Position numbers and translations under genes: made by a program. DNA of 64,000 bases from Apoderus coryli (lineage: Eukaryota > Arthropoda > Insecta > Coleoptera > Attelabidae): the NCBI GenBank assembly GCA_911728435.2, contig OU452205.1, positions 15,444,260 to 15,508,259 on the forward strand, given 5' to 3'. Under the pieces are notes generated by a model. It saw nothing but the letters and a program-made list of their open reading frames with translations, did not search any database and was not told the origin of the DNA. This document shows, in pieces, positions 33,783-44,129 of this stretch (position 1 is the first letter of the stretch; each line of letters opens with the position of its first letter).

Positions 33783-34330
33783 TTTATTAAAACTTCAATT
33801 CCATGTAGTAAAAACAAACAAAATATCTATTTTAGGTGCTGAAGCTTGCGAAAAACTTAATTTAATCACTAGAAATGTTATTAATAACTTGAATATAGCA
33901 AATAAGTTAAGTTGTGAGCATTTAATTAAAAAATATATTGATGTGTTCCAGGGACTAGGATGCCTCTCCCAGGCAAATATCATATCAATATAGATGAGAC
34001 TATGCAACCCAAGGTTCATCCTCCAAGAAAAGTTCCGTTCGCATTGCGAGTTCGTTTCAGACGGAAGCTAGTGGAGTTGTCGTAAGGAAGTTGGATCGAC
34101 CGACTGAATGGGTAAATAGCCTGGTAATAGTCAAGAAACCTAACAATGATTTAAGATTGTGTTTAGACCCTAGTAACTTAAATGTAGCAATAACGAGAGA
34201 GCATTTTTATATAGGTACCTAATTTGGGTGATATTATAAGTAATTTAAATGATATGAAATAATTCACAATTTTAGATGCTAGTAATGGGTTTTGGCAGAT
34301 TCAATTAGATAATTATAGTAGTAATTTATG
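33783..34330 (+). pseudogene. gypsy protease end and reverse-transcriptase start
   Basis: Reads NNLLKLQFHVVKTNKISILG then AEACEKLNLITRNV, the gypsy protease-RT junction. HLIKKYIDVFQGLG leads to RT sequence in broken frames, including EWVNSLVIVKKPNNDLRL-like codons near 34106-34160 and FTILDASNGFWQIQLDNYSS (34262-34325) with the first catalytic aspartate. Cut between SSNLC and TFNTPFG by the pogo insertion. Confidence 0.85.
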
Positions 34331-34339
34331 TAGGGGAGA

Positions 34340-34573
34340 CCGGGGTTGGTTGTTACAATTTTTAAAGAATATATTTGTTGGCCTAATGAAAAGCTACAAT
34401 GTTCTTTTCAAATTACGTATACGAAGCATATATGACTTTAATATAAGTTAGTATATTTAAATTTGCATAAAACTTTATATTTTCTGTAAAAAATTATATA
34501 TAAATATCCTATGCAAACTGTATCAAGTTACCCCACCTCGGGGCAAGTTGTTACTTCATGGGGGCAGGTTGTT
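34340..34573. promoter_or_regulatory. subterminal repeats, likely transposase-binding sites (left)
   Basis: CGGGGTTGGTTGTTAC (34341), CGGGGCAAGTTGTTAC (34538) and GGGGGCAGGTTGTTAC (34560) are three directly oriented copies of one word. Copies in opposite orientation lie near the other end. Subterminal arrays of this kind bind transposase in several DNA transposon families; the role here is inferred. Confidence 0.6.
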
Positions 34574-34738
34574 ACTAAAGGCAATTCAGTGTAATTTGTC
34601 TAATTTTGTTTTATTAAACCATAAACAATTTTAACAAAATACTCAAAAAAAAAATAACTCTCTCTGTAAAATTCACATTAAAAGAAAAACACACATTATA
34701 AATACAAAATATCGCTGTCTATATCTCCAAGTAAAATA

Positions 34739-36611
34739 TTAGTCGGAATCGCAGTGTACACATGTAAATAATTCACATCCATCGCTACAGAGCTCATGCG
34801 CCCACCCTTTACACTGAATACACTGAACCCATTTTTCTTTGGATTTTGAGTTACTGAATGCCTCACAACAGATCAGACAGAAGCATTCTTCATTTTCATC
34901 ATCACTTTCTTCGAAAACTTGCCTTTTTACCTTACGCTTCCCTTTTTTGTCAATTTTTTGCTTTCGCAATTTTTCTTGCCTCTCTAACTCCTCCTTCTCT
35001 GGTGTATCTGTTAGGATTGCTGTGTGTCTTCGTTTCCTATTTCGTTGGGTATTATTTCGTGGCGCAGCTTTCGGCAGTGGACGTATTTCCTTTGGACTAA
35101 CAAACTTTTGCTTAGAAGTAGATGCATTGGATGTACATGGTTGCACATCGTCCATGTTTTCATTATTCTTATAACTTGTTGATTCTAAAGGAATGCTTTG
35201 TAGGATAGCTGAGGAATTCGAGGAAGTTTGTACTTCTGGCTGGTTTTCCAAGTGGTGTGTGACTTGAACATCCAGTTGAGGTTCTTCTTGACGTTCCATA
35301 TTGGGTAGTGGCCTGTCAGTAACAGACGATGGTAGGAAATCATAATCTGTGAAAATGTCCCTGTTAAAAGGGAATATCCCTGTGGCAGCAAATCCAGACA
35401 TTACATTTTTAGGCGTTACGGCTAACGGAAGTGCGTCTCTAACTATTGACGGAATATTATAAATAGTCATAGTTACTCCGGGATGTGATTTCATCCAACA
35501 ATCCATCTGACTATTTATAAACTTTTTAAGGGGCCCAAATACTGTCCTATCCAAGGGTTGTAAGCGGTGGGAGCAATGAGGAGGCAACGTTAAAAGCACA
35601 ATTCCGTTGTCTTTAGAAAAGTCAATCACATCCACCGATAGATGAGAGTCGTGATTATCCAATATGAGCAATATTGGCCTTTCTTTTGAGCACCTTACGT
35701 ACTTTACAAAGTGCTTGATATACACCAAAAACTCCATTTTCGTCATCCAGCCAGATGGGTTACTTGTTCCTATGCAGCCTGGTGGTCCGTCGGAAACAAA
35801 ATGCTCCTTGTAATTTTTCCGTGGAAAGATAAACATTGGTGGAATGGAATTACCACTAGCGTTCACTGCTACACACACTGTCACCAGAGTTCCTCTTTCC
35901 CCCGAGGTTACTGCCCCCACTTGCTTTGTTCCTCTAGAAGCTATAATTTTTGCCGGCCTTTGAACGGTCGTGACGCCTGTCTCGTCCAAATTATAAACAT
36001 CGTTGGCACCAAAGTTGTGTCTGCCAAGGACATCGGAAAGCTTTTCAAAGAACAAGCTTACGTTGTGCCGATTAAAACTTGTGGCACGTCCTAAACTAGT
36101 GGCTTGTGGCATGCGTATCGATAATTCATGGTGTCGTTTTAAAAACCCCGTAAGCCAATCAGATGACGCGGATTCGGATTTAATCCAATTATCTGGTACA
36201 ACTACATTGTTTTTCATTGAAAACTGATATGCAAGTTGCTTTAAATCTTTGGGAGACAAACCATGATAAATTCTCGAACATTCTGTTACATATACAGCTA
36301 ATTCGTTTTCTTGAAACTGTGTTAGGATCTGCCTATTCTTTAAATATCCAGTGGAAATGTTTTTGCGCTCTGTAATAAAATAAGATTAAGTTATTCTATA
36401 TAAAGTATTTTTTGGAATATATTGTTCTCATACCAATTGGACCAGCTTTCTGATACTTCTTAACATATCTCTGAAGAGTCATAAAATTTATTCCATATTC
36501 TTCAGCCACAGATCTAATAGATTTTTTCTTTTCAGCAACTTCTTTAACAGCAGCTAAAATAACTTCTTTTGGAGTTTCACCGCGATTTGTCTTTTTTTTA
36601 TAATTCCTCAT
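34739..36611 (-). CDS. pogo-type transposase, two exons, about 602 aa
   Basis: Exon 1 runs 36611-36434 (MRNYKKKTNRGETPKEVILA, a psq-type helix-turn-helix with SIRSVAEEYGINFMTLQRYV). A 64-base intron (36370-36433, GTATGAG...TTATTACAG) follows, then exon 2 at 36369-34739. Joined, the frame is open throughout. The DDE_1 core has the three catalytic aspartates in VYNLDETGV, ILLILDNHDSHLS and HRLQPLDRTVFGPLKK. GFAATGIFPFNRDIF ends the core. A Ser/Thr-rich linker leads to a basic stretch (RNRKRRH, KKGKRKVKRQ) and a C-terminal PHD-like zinc finger (CFCLICCEAF, WVQCIQCKGWAHELC, FTCVHC). Probably intact. Splicing is predicted from sites, not shown. Confidence 0.9.
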
Positions 36612-36693
36612 CTTTGTGGATCTGAAAACATTAAAATATTATTACATCCGATTTCTAAGTACATTTGTAATCATGAAAAATATATGAACTTGG

Positions 36694-37112
36694 ATTACGA
36701 GGCAGGTTGTTACAGTAACAACTCGCCCCGTTTGAATTGTAACAACCTGCCCCTGGTGGCCATTTTATACAAAAGTATTAAAAAAACCCTCACATTCAAA
36801 ATAATTTCGATTTGTGCCTTATGCAATGAAAAGCCAAGTAGCATGGTTTTATACAATACCTACTATCGGGATAATACATTTCACATTAACTAAGCTAATA
36901 AGAATCAAAAATGCATTTATAAAATTACATTTTGGTACAAAAATTATAAAACCTTACCTTAAAAATACAATCTTCTCTAGGCGTCCGCAACACACAGACT
37001 GTGGATACACCTGCTTGTAACACTCATAATCATGGCCGCGGACAGATGCTGCCATCTGACCTGCCAGTTAAAATTAAAAGTAACAACCTACCCCGTGTAA
37101 CAACCAACCCCG
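36694..37112. promoter_or_regulatory. subterminal repeats, likely transposase-binding sites (right)
   Basis: Copies of the same word: GAGGCAGGTTGTTAC (36700) immediately followed by the inverted GTAACAACTCGCCCCG (36716), then GTAACAACCTGCCCC (36739), GTAACAACCTACCCC (37079) and GTAACAACCAACCCC (37097). With the left side, about eight sites in all. They also lie upstream of the transposase start, so could affect its transcription. Confidence 0.6.
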
Positions 37113-37122
37113 GTCTCCCCTA

Positions 37123-37473
37123 CTTTTAATACACCTTTCGGTCGCTATCAGTTTTTGAGACTTCCTTATGGCATTAGCTCCGCTATCCTTTTTTATGCGT
37201 AAAATTAGGGAAATTAATGAAGGAATAGATGGTATTGGCATATATATAGATGACGTTCTTATATGGGGTAGAACCTTGGAAGAGCAAAATACTAAATTAG
37301 AGCAAGTTTTTAAAATAGCTAGGCAAAATAATTTAAAATTAATCTTCGATAAGTGCAGGTAAATTCTAGATGAAAGCCATAAAAAAATTTCAGAAGCCAA
37401 ATAACGTCACTGAGGTACAGAGATTTCTAGGAGTTGCAGGTTTATACCTAATTTTTCTGAGCTTACAGAACCC
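37123..37473 (+). pseudogene. gypsy reverse-transcriptase middle, broken
   Basis: Reads TFNTPFGRYQFLRLPYGISS, then, after a shift, EGIDGIGIYIDDVLIWGRTL with the catalytic YIDD, LEQVFKIARQNNLKLIFDKC and a later piece with FLGVAGLY. Stops in every frame. Ends where the non-LTR tail begins. Confidence 0.85.
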
Positions 37474-37600
37474 TTAATGGTCTTATTATATATTTTTATT
37501 TTTACTTGTTAAATAGTGATATGTTACGTAGTACTGTTTGCTCTGTAAATGGATATTTCTGTTGGGCAATAAATGCTTTATTTATTTATTTATTTAATTA
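37474..37600 (+). mobile_element. 3' tail of a non-LTR element
   Basis: About 125 bases of non-gypsy sequence ending GGGCAATAAATGCTTTATTT ATTTATTTA, the look of a severely 5'-truncated LINE insertion with a TTTA-repeat tail. It separates gypsy RT from RNase H. Boundaries are approximate. Confidence 0.6.
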
Positions 37601-38510
37601 AAAAAGATGTTGCATTGCACTGGAAGGATTTACAAGAAATATCGTTTCAAACTTTAAAGAATGCTTTAAGTAGTTCTCCTGTTTTAAAATATTATTCATT
37701 TGAAAAACCTATAGTAGTCACTTGTGATGCTTCACAAAATGGGTGTGGTTCTGTGCTATTACAAGACAATTGTCCAGTGGCATTTGCATCAAAAGCTTTC
37801 ACAAATACGCAGAAACAATTCGCACACATAGAAAAGGAACTACTAGCCATTATTCACGCGTGTGTTAAATATCATCAATTTATATACGGACGCTCTGATG
37901 TGACAATAGAAACAGACCACAAACCATTAATTAGTATTTTCAAAAAACCGTTAGTCAATGCTCCAGCTAGGTTACAAAGAATGTTAATAATATTACAATC
38001 ATATACTTTCAAATTAGTTTACTAACGGGGCAAAGAGTTTGTTTTAGCGGCTGCGCTTAGTAGAGCTTACATAAATGACTTTGATGAGGATTTTGAGGGG
38101 AAATGTCAAGAAATAGAATCACATCTTTGTTTAATAACTGATAATTTTTCGATGACTCATTTTAAATTAAGAGACTTTCAAAAAGAAACATCTGGTGATG
38201 CACATCTGATGAAATTAAAAAATATAGAAAATGGATTACCTAAAAATAAAAATAATTTAGACAATGAATTTAAAATTTATTGAAAATACGAAGATGAGGT
38301 TAATTACACATAAAGCTTTGATATACGTATATATCGTATAAAGGTGAAAGAATTTTAGTTCCGAAGGCGCTAAGAAGATAAATGTTATCTAGATTGCACC
38401 TTGCACATATGGGCAAAGAGAAAACTAAATTACAAGCTCGAGAATATTTTTTCTGGCCTTTTATGTCGAAAGATATTGAAAATATGATAGAAAGTTGTGA
38501 TGTTTGTATG
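37600..38510 (+). pseudogene. gypsy RNase H and integrase zinc finger
   Basis: 37573-38025 reads LKKDVALHWKDLQEISFQTL, then IVVTCDASQNGCGSVLLQ (RNase H aspartate), FASKAFTNTQKQFAHIEKEL and TDHKPLISIFKKPL. A shifted frame follows with LSRAYINDF. The integrase HHCC finger reads HLAHMGKEKTKLQAREYFFW and later IESCDVC near 38490-38505. Interrupted at 38517 by the P-like element; the integrase resumes at 42093. Confidence 0.9.
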
Positions 38511-38917
38511 TCATTGTCAAAGATTAATCTACACAATAGATAGTCAGCCCAATGCATTAAAATGAGAACATCTCTAAATATGCCAGCCACTACGTGGCGT
38601 AGACTAGCGTGTAAAGCATAGAGCAGTATTGTCACAGCCAGAAACCGTTTTGTAGTTTATTAATATCAGAAACAAAACGCAACGTATAACAATTATTTAC
38701 ATCATTTGCAACAGTTATGCACCGACAATGCTGTATTGTCAGAGAGAGAGATTGATGAAATTCTGTATTAATCTGGAGGGGATACGTAGGGAGGGTAGAA
38801 AAAAAAACAAGCGAATGTGGTGTGTGTCGTGCTGTTGCCGATTCGTCGGTAAAAGAAACACACAGGGTGATTTATTACAAGTACAGTATTGAAATAAAAG
38901 CCTTATCTCTATGAATT

Positions 38918-39193
38918 AAATTTAATATAATAATATTTAATCCATGTCATACATGTTTCAAGACTAGACCAGTCCCATGATCAGTGGCGAACAATCATTA
39001 AATGAAAAGCTTTTAGATAGAAACATACTTCTGGCTCCATTGTAATAATTTGTTGATGTATATAAAAAAATCTAAATATCTAAAAGCTAAAAGCTTTTGA
39101 TTTAATTATTGCTCGCCACTGTTTATGGGACTGGTCTAGTCTTGAAACATGTTGTATGGCATGGATTAATGATTATTAGGTATATTAAATTTA
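38918..39193. repeat. inverted repeat carrying hammerhead-like motifs in both arms
   Basis: Left arm about 38918-39018, right arm about 39072-39193. Each contains GGGACTGGTCTAGTC + TTGAAACATG in opposite orientation. The minus strand of the left arm reads CCACTGATCATGGGACTGGT, then CTAGTCTTGAAACATGTA; the right arm has CCACTGTTTATGGGACTGG. The order CTGATNA, hairpin, GAA, ACATGT is that of the intact relatives at 48476 and 60497, but core bases are changed. Sequence after the right arm (AACTCCACTTAAGAATTGAC, about 39272) also matches 60602. Confidence 0.75.
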
Positions 39194-39655
39194 TTTCGTG
39201 GATATTAGACTTTTATACCAATACCGAAATCAAGTAGGTATTAATGTACATTATTCTTTGTCAAAATTATAACTCCACTTAAGAATTGACTAGATACTTT
39301 TTCAATTTATTACATATATTTTAAATATTTCACGTAGACAATGTGGCAAAGATGTAACAAGATTGTTGTAGATCTTATAATACCTATAATAAAAAAATTA
39401 TCAGTGCTACCTATATTATATTAGGTATACATATTATGGTTGTTTTCATACCTACTGATTTTGTTTTGAAGAGAATTACCTAATATATTAAATTAAATTT
39501 AATCTTTGGCTGCGTAGTTATTTTTTTTGTGAATATTTTTTAACTTATTTTGTGTTTTTCTAATTTTAGACTAATTATATTATTTTGTGTTGTGTTTTTT
39601 TTTTATTTGAGAAACTTCCTAGTTAGTGACTAAATAATTTTTGTGTTTTGTGAAA

Positions 39656-39797
39656 ATGGAAAGAAACAATTCGAAATTAAGTCGTAACCAATGTGCTTTT
39701 CGAAATTGTAACAACAGTTACAGAAACAATCGAGAGGTACATTTCTTTCGATTTCCTAAAGAAGAAGATCGATGCAGAAAATGGGTTATAAATTCAG
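39656..39797 (+). CDS. THAP zinc-finger first exon
   Basis: From ATG at 39656: MERNNSKLSRNQCAFRNCNN, SYRNNREVHFFRFPKEEDRC, RKWVINS, then a donor (CAG|GTATAAGT). C-x4-C, the HFFRFP block and the following tryptophan are the THAP DNA-binding domain, typical of the first exon of P-element transposases. The frame is intact, but downstream exons were not found. It could be the leftover of a deleted P-like transposase or a regulatory protein. Confidence 0.75.
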
Positions 39798-40171
39798 GTA
39801 TAAGTTCCACTTTATAGGTTTAGGTACTTAAATTTTACTTCTTTTTAATGTTTCTTCGGGTAAATAATAAGTTCGGTAGGAATAGGGCTTTGGGTATCAA
39901 ACAAAAAAGATAGAAAATAGAAATTTGACATAGGGGTAGTTCTAAGCATTTACAAGTTTGTGACGTGTAGCGATTTTCGATGCCGCCCCCGGAGGTATAC
40001 ATGAGGGCGGCGCAATGCCGTTTTAAATATCTCGTTTCGCTTTCTTGGAAAATAAAAAATTATAACTGATAACTGACACTTAGTACTTAACCCATTAATC
40101 CCCAACGTTGCGTAAACGAAACATTTTTAAAAATTTTTTTTCCAATGTGCCAGTAAAAAAAATACTTGTGT

Positions 40172-40270
40172 TGGCAATAGGATATAATCAGTTGTTACTT
40201 CTCGTCCGGCCATCGTCTATCAACTTTCTCTCACCGGGCATATTGCCTGCTCACACTAGATGTCTGCGTA
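40172..40270 (+). repeat. 99-base repeat shared with 50660-50758
   Basis: TGTTGGCAATAGGATATAAT, then GTTGTTACTTCTCGTCCGGC and CACCGGGCATATTGCCTG, matches with about 12 differences the 3' third of the hammerhead retroposon at 50444-50758. No ribozyme lies upstream here, so this looks like a 5'-truncated copy. Confidence 0.8.
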
Positions 40271-41649
40271 AAATTAAATGTATCCGTTTGGTGGGTAGTT
40301 TTGATTACAATAAGTCGGTGCCAAGCCCAAGCTCGAAACAAAATAAATCTATATTTACCTACTACCTATTTGGCTTGGTACCGACTATTATGTGCATTGT
40401 TGTCTTTTGAATGATATTTGTATTTTGTTATTTTTCGTATTTTTTATTAGTTCTTTTGACAGCTCTGGTGTCATCAATACACCTGTATCCCGAATTGCAC
40501 CAAATTGCGATGCTATTGAACAAGCATATAATCCTAAATATAATATTATTTTTGAACTTTGAATGTACATATGAAATTTGTATCTTAAAATTAGTCAAAG
40601 AATCACCCTTTAAAGTTTGTACAAGTACTTATGCAACACCCTGTATACATAGATACTTTGATTTGCAATTTGCAAATCTGTTAAACTAGGTAATGCTGTT
40701 TTGTTTTTATTTACTTTCAAATATGGTGTTATGTAATTGTATTCAAATTAAATGTTTGGGGATGATATTTACGAGTTTTATTTTTTTATATAGAGAAACT
40801 GTTATTCAGTTTTTAAGGATCAATCTGAAGCAGACGATTGTACTTGTTAAAACATGAAAAAAGTTATTGTCGTGATACTTTTAACACCCTGTTGGTGGGT
40901 TTTTAAAGCTTTTTACGAAACGTGTTAACAATACAATCTACATAAATCGTTATTTTTTTAAAGTTTTATGATCATTGCACAAAAACCAATATTAGGGAGA
41001 CTGTAAGTTTTTTTTCAATTCGGCGTTGCAGAATTTGAACCTAATTGTGATAATTGTGTTATTTTACTAGTATAGATATTTTTGAGTAAATTAATTCGGT
41101 TATCATCGATGAGTAGAATCTTTGGAGTAAAATACATTTCACAAAAACCCTGAACCATGTTTCTCAATAGATTTAAATTTTCATTAAAAACAGATTAAAA
41201 ATTCTAATTTTTTACATCCTGCATTTCGAAACCGTATTTTTTTAAATAATTATTGTCATGCTGGAAATTTCAAACCTTATTTACTTCAGCAACTTGTAAA
41301 AAGCACAGCCTTTTTAATATTAACATTTCTTAAAATCGATAATACGCGATAACGATGACTTTCTATCAATATCACAGAAGGATACATTTATTACGTATAT
41401 AATTTGTTAGATTTTACATCTCCGAATTGAAACACACGCAAAAAATGTGCATAAAAAAGTTAGGGTAGCATTTCACGCCTGTATGAGTCTGAGATTTATT
41501 TTTTCATAATGTTAACAAGTTGAATCTGCTGTTTGAGTTTGATCCTTAAAACTGAATCAGATAATAAGCGGAAGTCCTATCTATAACGCCAAATTTCGTT
41601 AATTTAAATATAACTTTTTGATGCATCCTTATATCCGAAATTTAAAATT

Positions 41650-41681
41650 AAATGACTAAAATAATATTATTTTAGTCATTT
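41650..41681. repeat. perfect loopless 32-bp palindrome
   Basis: AAATGACTAAAATAAT followed directly by ATTATTTTAGTCATTT. Confidence 0.95.
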
Positions 41682-42092
41682 AAAATTATTGTCTAAAACA
41701 TTTAATGAACCAGCCCTGTATATTTATACTATTATAGTAATTTCTTTTATTTTCGTCCATACACATTAATCTTTGCGTAGATAGGTGTACGTATACCATA
41801 TAATTTTATATTAACCGACAAAAAACACTGCTGCACAGTAGTACATATATGATACCTATAATATAAAAACAAACTCCCACCTCGTAGGGGAAAGTATACT
41901 CGTCCTTGTCTAACATTGCCCATATGATTATTTTATTTCAACACAATACATATAACACCATCTACAATTTCCATAATTTCCATGGTTACATGTTTTTCTA
42001 ATAGATGTAGCTCGTGTCGAGACAGTTTCAATTTTTGTTTTCTTTCCCATATACGCTGACTATCTATTGTGTAGATTAATCTTTGTCATTGT

Positions 42093-43110
42093 CTATAGAT
42101 ATAACTCAAAGGAGCCTATAATTTCTCATGATGTACCGTTGGGAGCTTGGAGGAAGGTTGTATCTGATTTATTTTTCTTTAATAATAAAGTTTTCCTTCT
42201 ATTAGTTGATTACTATTCCAAATTTATTGATATTTCAGAACTATCATCTCAAATCAGTAAACAAGTAATTAACTCTTTAAAAAGTATATTTTCTGTCCAT
42301 GGAATTGTTGAAACTCTTATAACTGATAATCAATCTTATTTTAAATCAGACGAATTTAAAAACTTGTCAAAGAATTGGCAATTTAGTCACATTACTTCGA
42401 GTCCGCATTATCCTCAAAGCAATGGAGAAGTAGAAAAATATGTACAAACTGTTGAGAATCTTTAAAAAAAATGCGAACTTTCTAAAACAGATTTTCATTT
42501 AGCATTGTTAGATTTAAGAAATACTCCCATTTCTTCAAATATACCAAGTCCAGCACAGTTAATTTTTAGTCGAAGATTAAGAACAACAATTCCGATAAAA
42601 GAAAATTTATTGAAACCTAAAGTTCAACCTATTTCCAAAACTCGAAAAAAATTAGAAAAGCGGAAAAAATCTCAAAAATTCTATTACGATAAAGCCAGTA
42701 AAACCTTAAGTAAATTAGAATCTGGAGATTTTGTTAAAGTAAGAAACTTTAATCCAATTAGTAATAAAAAACGGTTAGATGGTACAGTAGTGATGGTTAA
42801 TAATAGAGGCAATCCAAGATCATATAACGTTAACCTAAATTATTCAAATAATGTTGTAGTCAGAAATAGAAAACATTGAATAACAAGTAAAAATAAATTT
42901 ACTGATGCTAATGGGTACAATTCTTTTAAATACGATGAATTTCCTAGAAGTAACGAAAATAATAATTTAGAAAATGCCTCAAACTCTAGTGAAAATGAAA
43001 TTTCTTTAGATTCTGATTCAGAATATTACGCTAGCCCAGAAAGACAACAGGTACCTCAAGTTACCAGAGTTGGTAGAACAATCAGGCAACCTTTGAGGTA
43101 TAGTCCTTAG
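42093..43110 (+). pseudogene. gypsy integrase core and C-terminus
   Basis: Reads NSKEPIISHDVPLGAWRKVV, SDLFFFNNKVFLLLVDYYSK (first aspartates), FSVHGIVETLITDNQSYFKS (second aspartate) and PHYPQSNGEVEKYVQTVENL (catalytic glutamate). After a stop, 42505-42879 continues with KFYYDKASKTLSKLESGDFV KV-type sequence. The end (VTRVGRTIRQPLRYSP, 43060-43110) is the usual tail of these polyproteins. Two stops visible; otherwise the best-kept part of the element. Confidence 0.9.
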
Positions 43111-43364
43111 TTGTATTTTAATTTTCATAGATAGGTGTTTATTGTAAGTTTAAATTAAATGTAGTTAGTTTTAAATGCAGTTTTAAGTCTTTTGTCATGT
43201 ATTATATATGTTATTTGTTATATAGTTATATTTATTACAGTTAAATGAAAAACATTTCATTAATAATAATAAAAAAGTGTCTGTGATAAAACTTAGTCAG
43301 ATAATGTAAAAGCAAGTGATATTTGTAAATTTATTAATTTTATTTATTTGTAAAAAAAGGGAGA

Positions 43365-43558
43365 TGTCACATATTCATAGCGCTATCGCGCATGATCACA
43401 TTATTCCAAAAAGCTACAAAGACAATAAACTCGTCCACTTGCCTGCCAGACACAAAAGAAGTAGTTTTATTTCATACCTACCTCTATATCCAACCATATA
43501 AAATACAGTAATTAGTTACTACATAAATAATAGATAAGTATAGAAACGGAACATAACA
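43365..43558 (+). repeat. 3' LTR of gypsy element
   Basis: 194 bases from TGTCACATATTC to GGAACATAACA, preceded by the purine tract AAAAAAAGGGAGA (43352-43364). TG...CA ends are intact here. It differs from the 5' LTR at many positions, implying an old insertion. Confidence 0.85.
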
Positions 43559-44129
43559 AAGCTGTTATAAATGCTTTCGAAATATTCTCGGATCAAAATC
43601 ATATGAAGATCTAGAAAAGTCCTGTTTAGAATTTACTGAAAATTGCAAATATGACAATTTCAGAAATTATGTAAGTAATATGATGGAGAGAGCTGACACT
43701 TGGTGCCTTTTATATCGACAACATTTACCACTAAGAGGAACTAATACAAATAATTACATCGAAGTTATATTTAGATTGTTTAAAGACATACCCTTGGAAA
43801 GGACGAAAGCGTTTAATTTGCCTCAACTATGTGATTTTGTTACTACTAACTTTGAATCTTATTATAAGCAACGAACTTTAGATATTTTGCTAAAACGAGC
43901 ATCTAAGACGGTTATTAATCGTTATTTGCCTGATGAAAAAGACGTGACTTCTGAAGATATTGTACAACTTAATGACTTCGAATATGAAGTAAAGAGTCAG
44001 AGCGATAGAAATGTCATCTATTTCGTTGACTTATTTATTTTTAAGTGTACATGTCCACAGGGCTTCACAGGTAAACACTGTAAGCACAAGGCAGCGGTGG
44101 TAAAAAAGTTTAATATACATTCAGTTTAA
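43559..44129 (+). pseudogene. MULE transposase, C-terminal part with SWIM finger
   Basis: 43680-44129 is open: MMERADTWCLLYRQHLPLRG, TNTNNYIEVIFRLFKDIPLE, RTKAFNLPQLCDFVTTNFES and FKCTCPQGFTGKHCKHKAAV. The last is a SWIM zinc finger (CxC...CxH), the normal ending of MULE transposases, and RGTNTNNY is diagnostic. It continues the N-terminal part at 29272-30060, but the middle of the DDE domain is missing, so a deletion accompanied or followed the gypsy insertion. Confidence 0.9.

Larger units (their letters stand above)
34333..37120 (-). mobile_element. pogo-family element with TA duplication
   Basis: GGGGAGACCGGGGTTGGTTG at 34333 is mirrored by CAACCAACCCCGGTCTCCCC ending at 37120, flanked by TA (34331-34332, 37121-37122). 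Excision rejoins gypsy RT (SSNLC then TFNTPFGRYQFL). The element is 2788 bp, has an intron-bearing transposase gene on the minus strand, and carries several subterminal copies of GGGGCAGGTTGTTAC. Ends match closely, so it is young. Confidence 0.95.
39798..42060. other. interior of P-like element without recognisable genes
   Basis: A small GC hairpin (GCCGCCC...GGGCGGC, 39982-40011), the 40172 repeat and a 32-bp palindrome (41650) occur. Frames at 40108-40689 are not convincing. No transposase RNase H core was recognised. Confidence 0.4.
38518..42085 (+). mobile_element. P-like element with 31-bp TIRs and THAP exon
   Basis: A 31-base sequence starting CAAAGATTAATCTACACAAT at 38518 is repeated exactly in reverse, ending ATTAATCTTTG at 42085. 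Flanks share TCATTGT (38511-38517, 42086-42092); the duplication can be read as 7 to 9 bp depending on where the TIR is drawn. CA...TG ends, 31-bp TIRs and a THAP exon fit the P superfamily. Most of the interior is AT-rich without a transposase core, and it contains an inverted hammerhead-bearing repeat and a copy of the 40172 repeat. Confidence 0.75.
30071..43558 (+). mobile_element. gypsy-type LTR retrotransposon, heavily interrupted
   Basis: Order along the plus strand: 5' LTR, gag (30353), zinc knuckle (about 31095), reverse transcriptase (33783-34330 and 37123-37470), RNase H (37600-38025), integrase zinc finger (38380-38510), integrase core (42093-42465), C-terminal tail, polypurine tract (43352-43364) and 3' LTR. 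Removing the four nested insertions leaves roughly 4.6 kb, a normal length. Numerous stops show it was already old. It interrupts the MULE gene. Confidence 0.9.

Noticed and set aside
34839..35174. Plus-strand frames opposite the pogo transposase
   Set aside because: Antisense shadows of the transposase linker and zinc finger.
38518..42085. Reading the 31-bp inverted ends as a templated inverted duplication of gypsy sequence instead of TIRs
   Set aside because: The TCATTGT repeat directly outside both ends fits a target duplication better, and the left arm is not needed for the gypsy integrase frame.
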